Source of the DNA: Ctenosaura bakeri
Taxonomy: Eukaryota; Chordata; Lepidosauria; Squamata; Iguanidae
DNA length: 64,000 nt
Direction of reading: 5' to 3'
Assembly (NCBI GenBank): GCA_948474755.1
Contig: CAOLHI010001138.1
Span: 186,001 to 250,000 of the forward strand
In this document: piece by piece, positions 9,571-20,200 of the stretch
Numbering within the stretch: the first letter of the stretch is position 1
Layout of the letters: each line of letters begins with the position of its first letter
Made by a program: the position numbers and the translations under genes
Notes under the pieces: generated by a model
The model's database searches: none
What the model was told of the DNA's origin: nothing
Seen by the model: the letters and a program-made list of their open reading frames with translations, nothing else

Positions 9571-12179
9571 GTTTAAACAAACTTGCATTCTACTCCTAAT
9601 TTTCTGCCCTTCTTGCTTCTTTCTTTCTACTGCTGTGTTGATTTGCTTCTTGGTATTGCTGTGTTGATTTGTTTCTCCTGTCTCCTGTATCTTACCTTAG
9701 GGTTACTGAATTTCTCTTCCTGTATGCTGCCCTAGCCATTTTTCTTAGCTCTGCTAAGAATAACAGAGTGAGTCTGAGTCAGATGCCCTTTTTGAGTACC
9801 TATCAACAGTTGATCAACATTTTTAGGTATGTGTTCAAAGAGAAGTGATGGACTACAGGCTTCTCATAACAGTAGTAGAGAATGAAAATATCCCCTTATC
9901 AGTGCTAAAGACCAAATGACTTACACGGTCATGAGCAACTAATCCAGTGACAGCCGGTGGTTCCAATGTCAAGGAGCAGTAATCAACTCTGGGTTTAGTC
10001 CAGGTTTTAAAGGAGGTATTCTAGGTACTAATCCTGTTCAGTATCTTGGATAGCTCCTTTAAAGGTAAAAATAAAACCCATAACAAATTTACCACCCTAT
10101 TGACATGAAACCACCAGCCATCACTAATGTATTGGCAGTGAGGAGAATTTGAGGAAATTTAAAGAGGAATTGTGCAGCTACTCCTGATTTTCTTTTACAT
10201 TGAGTTCGATCATTTGAAATGCTTTTGTAGAGGTGAGGAAATGAAAAAGAAAGCTTATTTTTTAGAATCTATGAAATATTAAAGAAAAAAAATGCAGGCC
10301 ACTTCAATTCCAGGAAGCTTTGACTTGCTTGCATTGTACTCAGTTTATTCACTAGGGTCATACTGGTGCTGGAATCCATTTGAAAGCAGGTTGACATTGA
10401 AGTCTTTGTGCCTAAGCAAATTCAGTAATCTTATTATGAGAAGCATCTACTTTGTGTGGGTAGCTAGGAAAGCAAATGGATAAATTAAATTATTTTGTCT
10501 ATATCCAAATGCCGGTACTAAAGTGATTCTGAGAAGCATGCAACCTATTGACAGAAATGTAAGAATGGTTCACCAAACAAAGGAAGAGGTTAGTCAGAAA
10601 GTAGTGTTTTATTAAAGCTTGGTATCAGATCAGTTGTTTGCCCTTGACTTTCCACTCACTTGGGCTACTGTGATTGACTGGATTTTGCATAAACAGTTCT
10701 AAAAGCTTTGTAGAGTTAAACACAGCTGCCTATATGCAGGATTATATCCAAAATGTATTAAACATAGCAGATAGATTGGTCATCAATACAAAGATAACTA
10801 GATAAATAGATAGAATTCCTTTTCACACATTATTGACTGTTTCCATGAAGAGAGGCCTGGGGCTATGCATGCAAGCCTCATCCTCAATATACCAGCACAT
10901 CAGCTCCACTCAAACCTCCCTGCTTGGGGTGGAAAGGCCTAAAGGATTAAAGAAGAGCTTAGAATTTATCCTTTCTTGGTCTACAGCTCCCAAAACTCAC
11001 TACCAACCATATGTATAGGTAAATAGAATTATTCAAAGTAATGCAAGTTGACCATTCATTTATGAAAAATAAATTGGTGGAACTATTGGATGGAACTATT
11101 TCTTAAAGATAATACAGTTTATTATTTATTTCTGCAGTAGGCATGATATAGCAAGTGATGCAGTAAATGTCTGTGATATTTTTTGTGTGAGTTTGCATTT
11201 ATTATTGAAAATCTTGTATTCACAGCTTTAGATAATTGTCATGGATAAAGCAAAGGCTTCTGAACCTTTATCATGGAGCCTTGATAGGGTTATGAAAGAT
11301 TAAGAATGTGGTGAAGAGAATTGTGAAGCACTGAATGTGATATAAATCTATTCTAAGGTGCAAAGGGGCTTGCAGGGGTGTGAAACCCTGTGCTTGTGAA
11401 AAAAGACATATCTGCTTTGTGGATATATGTGCCAGTCCTATAGTGTCCATCTTTGAGGGGAGATTTTCATAGTTCTCTATTAAAAATGCATCTAATAAGA
11501 GTTCTAACTTCAAGTGGAACTTATTGTTTCCAACCACATGATAGCTAGCATTTACTCACGCCATGTGCTCCTCCAAATTTCCAACATGTTACAGAAGCAA
11601 GGTTACATTCAGCTGACTTAATGGCAGGAGGAACCACAATCATAAATGGCCAGTACACCATATATGCAAATCCATAACTGTGTAAGCTTCTAAGAAACTT
11701 TTATGTGGCAGATAATTTTGTGATTCCAGGTGGTATCTGCATCATAATTAACCTGTTATAAAACATCTTCATGAAGGACATAACTGGGGTAGTTCAGAGT
11801 GTGACGAAGAGACCAGTGCTCCTAAGCCTTGTTGTTCAAGAATGTGCAATGTCCTTATATAATCTCTCTCAAAACATGATGGCTAAGGTCCTGCACTGGA
11901 GTGTGCAGAAAGCAATGGTTTACATGCACAGCTCTCTGACATTCCACCTACCAAGGCAGCTGTCAGGCCCTGGGGGTCCTGTCATGATTGTCTCCCGACT
12001 AAAGGAGTGACTTGCAGGAGATCCGAGAGTGTGACCTTATTTTTTGTCCTTCAAACTGCAGCCAGGACAGAAGCTGCCTCGTCATGCCCCTCTTCTTTCC
12101 AGGTAGCACATGACTATGTGAACCTCTTTGGGGCTTGAGAGTAGTTTAGGGGAAGGAGCTGGGAATTTCATGAAGAGCT
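9571..12179. other. Long unannotated AT-rich stretch
   Basis: No gene, RNA gene or confidently classified repeat is seen across about 2.6 kb. Short open frames here have no recognisable domain. Unrecognised old repeats are likely. Confidence 0.45.
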
Positions 12180-12244
12180 GAAGGAGAATTCTATGGATAC
12201 CATGGACTGGCAAAAGACAACAAATAAATGGGTACTAGATTCAG

Positions 12245-13202
12245 CATGATGTAATGGTTTGAGTGATGGACTATGGCCCTGGAGAACAGGGTTTGATACC
12301 TTGTTCAGCCATGGAAATCCACTAGGTGACCTTGGGCACATCACACACTCTCAGCTCCAGAAACCTCCATGATAGGTTCACCTTAGGGTTACTGTATTAA
12401 TGGGTTTCCTCATTATTTAGGTAACAGAGCTTAAGGGAGATAGTTCTCCCTCAGGCATACAAAGGGTTAATGGACTGCTAGGGTTAGGTTACATTGATTG
12501 AAGGTCACATGAGATAGTTGCCCAACCAGGGGGGAAAAAGGAGAGAATCTTCTAGATGCTTCGATGAGAAGTGAAAAAAAAAAAAAATCCTCAACAGACT
12601 ATGAGGAGGATGAGAGCTGCCAGAGAGGCAGAGAAGGCTGCCTCCTGGCCCTCCCCAAAATGCCATCTCAGAAATGACCAACTGCTATGAGTAGCTTAGA
12701 ATATGTCAGTTAGCTGCTTTAGAACTTTGTTATTTTGGACAGTGACTGATCTTGAGAATCTATCTGTGCTTATAACTATTTGTAACTATCAAGTGTACCC
12801 GAGAGAGGGAAGCCCTTTCATGAGTCTTATTTTCTTGTTTACCTTGCATGTTTAACATAAATACTTTTCTGTAAGCCTCTATTCCATCTCCATTCCCACA
12901 CATTCCTCAGCACACACGTGGATAGGATTCCTCTCACTCAGAAGGGAGAGGTGAAGGAAGGGAAAGGATCTTTGAAGATAGAGATTGTGACTTCCCAAGC
13001 AACATCCCACTGCGTTGCTGTGGAGTGGACTAAATCAGTGGGTGGTGGCAGTTTGGAATTAAGAGAATTTGGGGGGAAATCCCTAGCTCCTTGTCAAGGC
13101 AGAAGTCAGCATGGAGAGAAAGGAGGCCCCCCCTTTCTCCGAATCTCCACAGTTACCGTAAGTTAGAAAGTACTTGAAAGCACACAACAACACAACAAGA
13201 GC
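12245..13202 (+). mobile_element. Sauria-type SINE split by a solo LTR
   Basis: The head at 12245-12300 has the tRNA-like text 'gtaatggtttgagtgatgga' and 'cagggtttgataccttgttc' (box B-like). The body follows to 12392. After the LTR, 13152-13202 supplies the tail 'gttaccgtaagttagaaag ... gcacacaacaacacaac'. The two halves join exactly at a duplicated GTTAC. The tRNA-like head is derived and degenerate, so this is a SINE, not a tRNA gene. Confidence 0.88.
12393..13151. mobile_element. Solo LTR, 759 bp, TSD GTTAC
   Basis: Begins TGTATTAATG and ends CTCCACA, so it has the TG...CA ends of an LTR. It is flanked by the identical five bases GTTAC (12388-12392 and 13152-13156). The host SINE is continuous across the duplication, which proves the boundaries. 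No internal retroviral or Gypsy coding region is present, so this is a solo LTR left after recombination. Five-base duplications fit Gypsy or ERV2/ERV3-type elements. The exact family and strand are not known. Confidence 0.85.
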
Positions 13203-13490
13203 AAATCAAACCTGAACTCTCTCTAGAAGTCTAAATGACTAAACTGAGGCTATTATACTATGGATATGTCATGAAATAACATGATTCATTAGAAAAAATG
13301 ATAATGCTTGTAAAGTGGGAAGCACTAGGAAAAGGGGAAGACAGCATTACAGGTGGATACAGTCAAGACAGACTTAGGTCTGAGTTTGTAAGACCTGAAC
13401 TGGGCTGTTGATGGGTCAGATTTGTGGAGGTCTCTCATTCATAGGATTACCATAAGATGAAGCTGACTTGATAGCAATTAACAACAGCGC

Positions 13491-14310
13491 CATCAACAGA
13501 ATTCCAAGCAATATATAGTTTTTTTGTTGAGAGGCTTAATGTGATGGTGATAGGGATGGGGTGGGTGCCAAGCCTAAAGTGAAGCAGTGAAAAGAGATAA
13601 AAAGAACAATATTTAAGAAGACACATGAGCATGGGTTGAGGGAATGAACTTTGTATAGTCTTTAAAAATAAGGAAGAAATTCTAAAGGGACATGTTGAAA
13701 GTTGAGAAATACCTTCCAGGTAACAATATAAATGAAGGAAGGGAATTATTCACAGTTTCAGAAGTTGGTTGTCGAAAGAACCATAGCCTAAAGCTATGAA
13801 AGAAATATATAGGTTAGACAAAGAAAACCTTTTAATAGTTAACAGCTAGTAGGCAGATGAATAGGCTCCCTAAGGAGATGGTCAAAGGAACTGTAACTAT
13901 AGCTACTCAGAAATAAATTTTTAAAAAGACGCTAGAAGGAATGCTGAACTTTTGGAACTCATTTTAAATTATTTTAGCTGAAAGTGTATCTAATAATAAT
14001 GATGGTATCTATTTAAACAGAATTGATGCCTCTCCACTGCATTTATGGCTCCAGTCCAAATCTGAATATAGATTCCAAGATGTTGGGGAGACAGCAGCTA
14101 TATGTTAAAGCTGGGGCAAATGTAGCACTTTTTGCTATTAGAACCAGATCCGGTCCACTCTGCTGTTCAGTGTGGGAGAGCTGCAGATAAAGGATTCCTC
14201 CATTTTCCTCCTTTACATTTTCCACCCAGGCTTTGGATTGTTCCTGTAATCCTAAAGGGAAAGTCCTATAGCATAGTAGATATTACCATACTGCTGTAGT
14301 TGCATGCAGC
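13491..14310. other. Unannotated spacer
   Basis: No gene or recognised repeat. AT-rich with short frames on both strands. Confidence 0.45.
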
Positions 14311-14535
14311 CATGGAACCAGTGTGGCTTAGTAATTTTAATGTTTAGCTAGGACTCTGGGATGCCAAAGTTTGAATCTCCACTCAGCCATGGAAACCCGT
14401 TGGGTGAACTTAGGCAAGTTACACTCTCTCACCTAAGAGAAAGGCAATGATTAAGTCTTGCCAACAAATCCCTACAGTAGGATTGCCATATGCCAGAGTT
14501 GACCTGAAGACACATAATAAGAAATAGTAAATTAA
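14311..14535 (+). mobile_element. Sauria-type SINE, nearly full length
   Basis: Has the head 'ccagtgtggcttagtaattt', box B-like 'gtttgaatctccactcagcc', the linker 'ggtgaacttaggcaagttac' and the Bov-B-type tail 'ttgccatatgccagagttga' with 'gaagacacataat'. It lies 130 bp left of the Helitron. Confidence 0.88.
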
Positions 14536-14882
14536 TAGTTTCTTATAGCACAGAAATGAAAACGAATAGGAAACAGGTTTATATTCATTTCTTTTTCTTT
14601 TGAAGTTATGGCACAGGAGAGATTTAAAATCGGATTTTACAGGTTACTATGAATGTAGTCAAATATCTACTATATAAAAGTCAATGTTTTTTGTGAGTTT
14701 GTCTGTTTGTCTGTGTCAGGCAGGTGAAGACCTCATACGATTGGTTGTGTGAGGTGAGAAGACCTCATATGATTGGCTGGCTGGCTGTGAAGATTCTATA
14801 GAGCAGTGGTTCTCAACCTTCCTAATACCGTGACCCCTTAATACAGTTCCTCATGTTGTGGTGACCCCCAACCATAAAATTA

Positions 14883-14977
14883 TTTCCTTCCTTCCTTCCT
14901 TCCTTCCTTCCTTCCTTCCTTCCTTCCTTCCTTCCTTCCTTATTATTTATTATTTAGTTAGTTAGTTAGTTAGTTAT
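14883..14977. repeat. (TTCC)n and (TTAG)n compound microsatellite
   Basis: About 14 TTCC units to 14940, then a short ATTT stretch and about six TTAG units. It lies inside the SPIN-like element just after its left terminal 80 bp. Confidence 0.95.
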
Positions 14978-15435
14978 TTCCAACATCGAATAGATTGGAA
15001 ACACTGCCCTAAATCACTGCTCTGGATAGACTTCTAATGCCTAAAAACTGGTAACCCTCCCCCTTTTTTTAAGCACAGAAAGCGTCCATCAATGCCAGAA
15101 TTAAGGCAGTAGTTCTAGTTCTGAATGTTATGTTTCCACTGTTCAAAAAGCCAGTTGCTCCCAAAGGCAATGCCGAAAGAGCCCACATTTTACACTAGGC
15201 ACACGGAGGAAAGGACAGGGAGAAAGGAAAGATGGTGGAGGCATAAGCAGACGAGTTTTGTTTCACTCCCACCCTCCCTCCCTCCCTTAAAGGGAGCGCA
15301 GCTGCTCGGACGCTCTCACTCCCACGTCACACGGGCGCCCCTCTGAGGGCTCGGGAGTGGGGTGCGATACCTGCTGTAGCCCCTCAACCATGCTACACCC
15401 GCGAGCCCCTCTCGGTCTCCCCACCTCTGCCCCCC

Positions 15436-15760
15436 GGCAGCAGGGAAAGACGGTGAAATGTCCCCACACGCACCTCCGCCCTCCCGCTCAGCAGGGAAAG
15501 ACGCGGAAACATCCCCACATGCACCTCCGCCCTCCCGCCCAGCAGGGAAAGACGCGGAAACATGCCCACACACACCTTTGCCCCCCGCCTGGCAGGGAAA
15601 GGCGGGGAAACATCTCCACAAGTGCCCAGCATGCCTCCTCTCACCTCCTGCCAGCGCGGGGTCTCCCCTCGCCACCTCCGCCCGGCAGGGAAAGGTGGAG
15701 AAACATCCCCACATGCACCCAGCACGTTTCCTCTCACCTCTTCCCAGCGCGGGGTCTCAG
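15436..15760. repeat. CpG-rich minisatellite, 51-bp unit
   Basis: The word 'cagggaaag' starts at 15441, 15492, 15543 and 15593, then at 15686 after a larger step of 93 bp. Each is followed by a 'cggaaacatccccacatgcac'-like text. A second longer unit ('cctctcacctc...ccagcgcggggtctc') appears twice near 15640 and 15735. The 51-bp unit is a multiple of three, so both strands stay open and give 17-residue peptide repeats. These are not genes. Confidence 0.9.
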
Positions 15761-16166
15761 AAATAGCACTCCTATTGACTGTGAGGCCACCTTCTTTCAA
15801 AAGGGGCAGGGTGGGATAGAGGAGCGGTGACCCCTGTGAAATGGTCATTTGACCCCCAAAGGGGTCGCAACCCACTGAGAACTGCTGCTATAGAGTCCTG
15901 CGGTTGGCAGTTTAGGAAGGGACCTTTAGAATTCTCAGCCAAGAGCTCTTGTACCTCAGGCCGGTTGCTATGGAGACTAGGCCTACCATCAATAAGGATG
16001 CCAGAAAACTTTTGGGAGGCATATGTGAGAAAAATTAAAGTGACATACACAACATAGTTACAAGGTCTTGTTTCCTCATACAGTAGAGGAAAAAGTTGAA
16101 ACTCAAAACAAAAAACGCTTCCAGAAAAACATAAAGCCATTGCACAAATTCAACAGAAAACAAAGC

Positions 16167-16168
16167 AA

Positions 16169-16207
<39 letters not shown>

Positions 16208-16210
16208 ATA
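16167..16210. repeat. (TAAA)n microsatellite
   Basis: About eleven TAAA units inside the Helitron, to the right of the SPIN-like insertion. Confidence 0.95.
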
Positions 16211-16493
16211 TCAAAAACCAGTATATCAATTTCAGCAGACAACATAGATTTGGATTGGGGACTATGGGAATAAGTTACAGGTACAGGAATAGGCTGGTTG
16301 CTATGGAGATGATGCCTAGCAGCAAGGAGGAGGACAGTGTATTCCCTCTGGAATCCAGCCTCTGTATGTTAACAACTCTGAATACAGATTGGATTGGGGA
16401 ATATGGGGGAAAGTTACAGGTACTGGAAAAGGTAGTTGGGTGAATTCTTAAGAGGAAAATAAAATCCCAGGCAATGCCAGGTAAATATGCTAG

Positions 16494-18095
16494 TATGTCT
16501 ACACATTTGGACTGGAATCACCTTTTCTATTCTTAAATGATAACACCTATTCTTCAGCAGCAAACCATTTGGAGGGAGGGAGGATCAGAAACTTTCAAGG
16601 AAGATATTCTCTGTGGTCCAAAAAAGTATTCTACAATCTTCTGGAGACTTGTTTAAGAGGAAATTCTGCTCTGCACACTGAAATGTTTTTGTTCACTGTT
16701 GGCATCTTACACAGCTCAGTTCTGGCAGAGAAAATGATTGCCACAGTGCTCCTCTGAATCTGTGGAAAGTACAGTGGTTATGCCATCACATTGCCTCCAT
16801 ATCTTGTGCTGGGCTACCACATTTGGTTCTCTATCCATTTATTCACTAGAAAAAAGGATGCTTTAAAATGGCAGGTAGCTGGACTAGATTTGGCTTCCAT
16901 GGTACTTTCCAAATCTTTTACTAGCAGGGAAATTATAACACGAAATGGTAGTTTCAGTTGAATAGGCATCAACTAGAATCTGCCTGCGCACTTATGAATG
17001 CGCAACCACTGTACTTAGGATGTTTCACAGTAAGTCCTGGTCCGACCCCATCCCCTTCTCATGACCAATCTCTGTGGCAACAGGTGGAAGCAGGATTCCT
17101 GTCACAATTCTCCCTTGCACAGGAGATGAGTCGTGCAAGACCGGGCAGAAAGAACAGTCAACTGCTTTGTGAGTGACAGACAAAAAGACTCTCATTGACT
17201 GCAGTGGCTGCTTCCCAGTGAGTGGGGACTGGGAAACTTCCACAGTATCCCACAAGCTAGGGCGTATGTAAGGTTTATGAATACAAGAGAGTCACAAATG
17301 TGTAACTTTAGGTTATGCATTCATAACTGCCCAGCCACTATGTGAGCAGAAAAATCTGACCCTGAAATCCACAATTCTTCCACTGACAACCATCTACTTC
17401 TAAGGCAGTGTCAAAATTGGAACTAATTTTAGCAGTTGTGGCCTAAATTATGCATCTGGAAAAATGTGTCCTTAACAGAGGCAGTTGTCCAATGTTTCAG
17501 AACTTGATTGAACAGAGAAATCATAGAATATAGTACATCAAACTGAAACGGATTTTTTAATACACACACACATGTACACACACACACATATACGTATAAA
17601 ATATCTGGGATATCTGTCTCCTCTTGTTTCTCTTCTTTGATGATGCATCTAGGAATGAAGTAACAGCAAACAGTTACCTGTTGGGGAAAACGGGGTGATA
17701 GTTTAGTCTATCGTGTGTTCATCTATCTCTTTTTCCTCTAAAAAGCCCTATCTAAATAAGATTTACTACATCTTACAGGAAACAGTTGCTTAAAGTAACT
17801 CTGCATTGTATAAAGAAGAATTTCCCTTTTGTCTGTATTCATTTGGTTAATAGTATAAATGTGCTTTCACCATTATGGCCACTACAATGGGCTGTGTATA
17901 TATTATTCTCTTTAACCCCAGAGTTAAGATTTAATAATTTGATTTTAATGATCCATACCATCGCCAATATGTAAGGATAGCCACTTAAATGTAGCCAGTC
18001 ACTTAACATGATTATACTCGTTTAGGATCAGGCAACTTTTTAGTTAGTACTCTGGAGGCTAATAGTAATGATGGCAAAAACTGAAACACACTTTT

Positions 18096-18132
<37 letters not shown>

Positions 18133-18982
18133 ACTGAGCTGCACTTGTGTGTTTTCAAAGCTACACAAAACTTGCCCATCATTGAAACTTAGGGAAATGA
18201 GCACTCCAAAAAGCAAAACTACATCCTTCCTGCCAAGACAGTCATTTGTGGACAAGACTATAGGTTGGAAATGAAGAACAGAATGGTAATCATTGGTGAA
18301 GTATTTTGTATTGTTTGCCAGTGACTTGGATAAGATGTATTCCTGGAGTAGGCAACTGTAGCAGGTCCTGCTTACAGTGACATTTACTCCTCTACAGCTG
18401 AACTGACATCTCTTCCCAAAGAGATCCATCTACTACAAGCTTCCCTCACTGCTGGCTGGCTGGCTGGCTCCAATATCAATGAAACAGTGACTCGGTGCTG
18501 GATTTTAACCTGAACTTTAAAGGAGCTGTCCAATGTGCCAGAACCTGTCACTGAGTGGATTCATTGATCTGGGAGCCACCAGCCTCCACTCACTGCTCTG
18601 TAAGAAGGGACAGGAAAGACAGAGGTGTAGTCAAAATAGACTTTAACACCTGCTCCAGCTGGGTTTTTCATCCTTATCCAACTGGTTTGTTTGGTCAAAG
18701 TATCCTGATGAAAGTTTATGTATTTTTATTACCTTCTTATTATAGTCCTCTGATTTTCTTAAAACATGAAGCACCTTGAAAGCTGTTGTAAATAAATAAG
18801 TGATCAGAGTGCTTTCCCCCCCCTGAATCAAGACTTTTATGGGACTTCTTCCCACATGTCTGATAGGATGGGAAGGAATGTGACAGGGATCTGCTGTTGT
18901 AGGAGCTCCATCTACCATACATTCTTCATCAATCCTTTCTGTCCCAGTGCAAGGACTGAGCACAGAACTAGGAGAAGAGTAG
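16494..18982. other. Unannotated stretch with small microsatellites
   Basis: No gene recognised. Contains a CA/TA run (17561-17592), a (GA)n run (18099-18128) and a (GGCT)n run near 18452-18470. A possible LINE tail lies near 18765-18800 ('aaagctgttgtaaataaata'). Confidence 0.45.
18099..18128. repeat. (GA)n microsatellite
   Basis: Fifteen GA units. Confidence 0.95.
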
Positions 18983-19385
18983 GGCCCTTTCCGCATAGCA
19001 TTTGCCATGTGAAAGGGCACCTGGAGCATCATGCGATTGTGAAGAGCAATCTACACGATGCACTCACAATCGCGTGACGCTCCAGGTGCCGGCAGGTGCT
19101 TGATCGCGTACCTTTTCATTTTTGGCTGGAAGCCAAAAATGGTGCGCGATTGCCCACATTGCTCCCAGGCCCCACGCACATTTACCTGGTGTGCAGAGCC
19201 TCTGAAGTCACGCCGGTCACACTTCCTGTCCCAGGCTGCACTGCGGAAGGAAGAGGCGGGGCTCTCATGCGAGCAGGCAGCTCACGTGGAGCTGAAGCAG
19301 CAGGGATGCGATAGCCTCCCACCAGAGGCTGCTCGCGTGATCCCCGTACCCCAGTGCCAGAAAAAGGTAAGGTGAGGAAAGGGCC
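18983..19385. mobile_element. CpG-rich MITE with GGCCCTTTCC ends
   Basis: The left end GGCCCTTTCCGCA and right end GGAAAGGGCC are inverted repeats. The flanking triplets TAG and CAG are near-matching. An internal inverted repeat pairs 'cacctggagc' at about 19018 with 'gctccaggtg' near 19079. The interior keeps many CpG sites ('gatcgcgtacc', 'caatcgcgtgacgctcc'), which contrasts with the AT-rich flanks and suggests a younger insertion. No transposase. Confidence 0.75.
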
Positions 19386-19559
19386 CAGGATTTCCTTTCT
19401 CTCTGGGATTTCTCTCTAGTGCTGACCAGGGCAATGATATATAGCATTCTGGAGAGTAAAGCCACATTGGCAAAACCTACATAGCTTTTACACATTATGA
19501 TGGAGGAAAAATTGGGCATTCATTCTTGATCATCTGCAAGGAGTGAAATAGTTTTCCTG

Positions 19560-20200
19560 ATAGTCATGGAAGAGACTTTTTTTTTAATTTGAAGGCATCA
19601 TATTTAAAGTGAAACAGGGTTGCAAGCTGTTGAGAACCTTTTTGATAACTGGAAATCTTAACAGTGGAGTTTACAGATAATGAAATGAAAGTTCAAGATA
19701 TCTGATACAAACCTATCTCAAGACAAGATCACTTACAAACTTTTGTCTCATCTGCTTTTTCTAAAACTACTCATTTGAACTCAAAGCTGAACAGATTCAA
19801 AGCTACTGATCATCTGTACTTGAAAACAACTTCTTGAACTTCCACAAACTAATGAAACAATCATTTTCAATGAAATGATTCTTCTTCAAAGAATTAATGC
19901 ATTAAGCGTACTAATTATGTTTGCTTACAAGATGTCATTTGAAATATGCTTTGTTAATTCTTTACTAATGAATAACCTAAATCCTTGTAATGAATTAATT
20001 CCTTGATTAAACATAGCTTATTACTAACAGATGGATAATTTCCTTAATGCACTCCCCAATTAGAAAGTAATTCCTTTATGCATGAATTAATTTGGTATTC
20101 TATTTGTTGGTAATTAATGTTTCATGTCTTTTGTGGGGGTTTTTTAAGAGAGAGCTTTTTACATGAATTAACCTATTATAGTTAAAGTTTTTAAAAAATA
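19560..20200. promoter_or_regulatory. TAAT/ATTA-rich candidate regulatory element
   Basis: The core, about 19880-20175, holds roughly 17 homeodomain core words (ATTA or TAAT), many as TAATTA or ATTAAT: 'actaattatg', 'gaattaattcc', 'gaattaattt', 'ggtaattaatg'. No repeat or coding pattern is seen. Enhancer function is inference. AT composition alone raises the count, so it needs a conservation test. Confidence 0.35.

Larger units (their letters stand above)
12180..13490 (+). mobile_element. Bov-B LINE 3' part, split by a SINE and LTR
   Basis: The left piece (12180-12244) has 'ttctatggataccatggact' and 'caaataaatgggtactagat'. The right piece (13203-13490) continues with 'gcaaatcaaacctgaactct' and the 3' end 'ggattaccataagatgaagc ... 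gatagcaattaacaacag'. In the uninterrupted copy at 59.6 kb these two pieces are directly joined ('gggtcctagagcaaatcaag'), which shows that the 958 bp between them is a later insertion. Confidence 0.85.
14804..15887 (+). mobile_element. SPIN-like hAT transposon, 1084 bp, TSD CTATAGAG
   Basis: The left end begins CAGTGGTTCTCAACCTTCC. The right end is 'gacccccaaaggggtcgcaa' followed by 'ctgagaactgctg'. Both match my recollection of SPIN ('Space Invaders') hAT elements. Perfect eight-base duplications CTATAGAG flank it (14796-14803 and 15888-15895) and fit the nnnTAnnn target preference of that group. No transposase is present. Between the ends are TTCC and TTAG microsatellites and a CpG-rich minisatellite that I do not recall from SPIN consensus sequences. 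Confidence 0.85.
14666..16493 (+). mobile_element. Helitron, non-autonomous, 1828 bp
   Basis: Starts TCTACTATATAAAAG and ends CTAG, preceded by a hairpin (CCAGGC-AAT-GCCAGG, one mismatch) ending ten bases upstream. The flanks are A on the left (14665) and T on the right (16494), the AT insertion rule of Helitrons. No Rep-helicase coding region is visible. The interior has a duplicated segment (about 15960-15980 and 16290-16310 share 'ggttgctatggaga') and hosts a SPIN-like hAT. Confidence 0.75.

Noticed and set aside
12245..12310. Possible tRNA gene
   Set aside because: Only the promoter boxes resemble tRNA. The sequence continues into a SINE body and Bov-B-type tail and lacks a cloverleaf.
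15436..15760. Possible CRISPR array because of regularly spaced repeats
   Set aside because: The repeats are contiguous, degenerate and GC-rich with no unique spacers, in a eukaryotic transposon context.
15316..15875. Overlapping open frames of 102-160 codons on both strands
   Set aside because: They arise from the 51-bp GC-rich minisatellite, whose unit length is a multiple of three. Peptides are simple 17-residue repeats.
18040..18429. 129-codon minus-strand frame with an SLSLSL run
   Set aside because: The run is encoded by the GA microsatellite; no family resemblance elsewhere.
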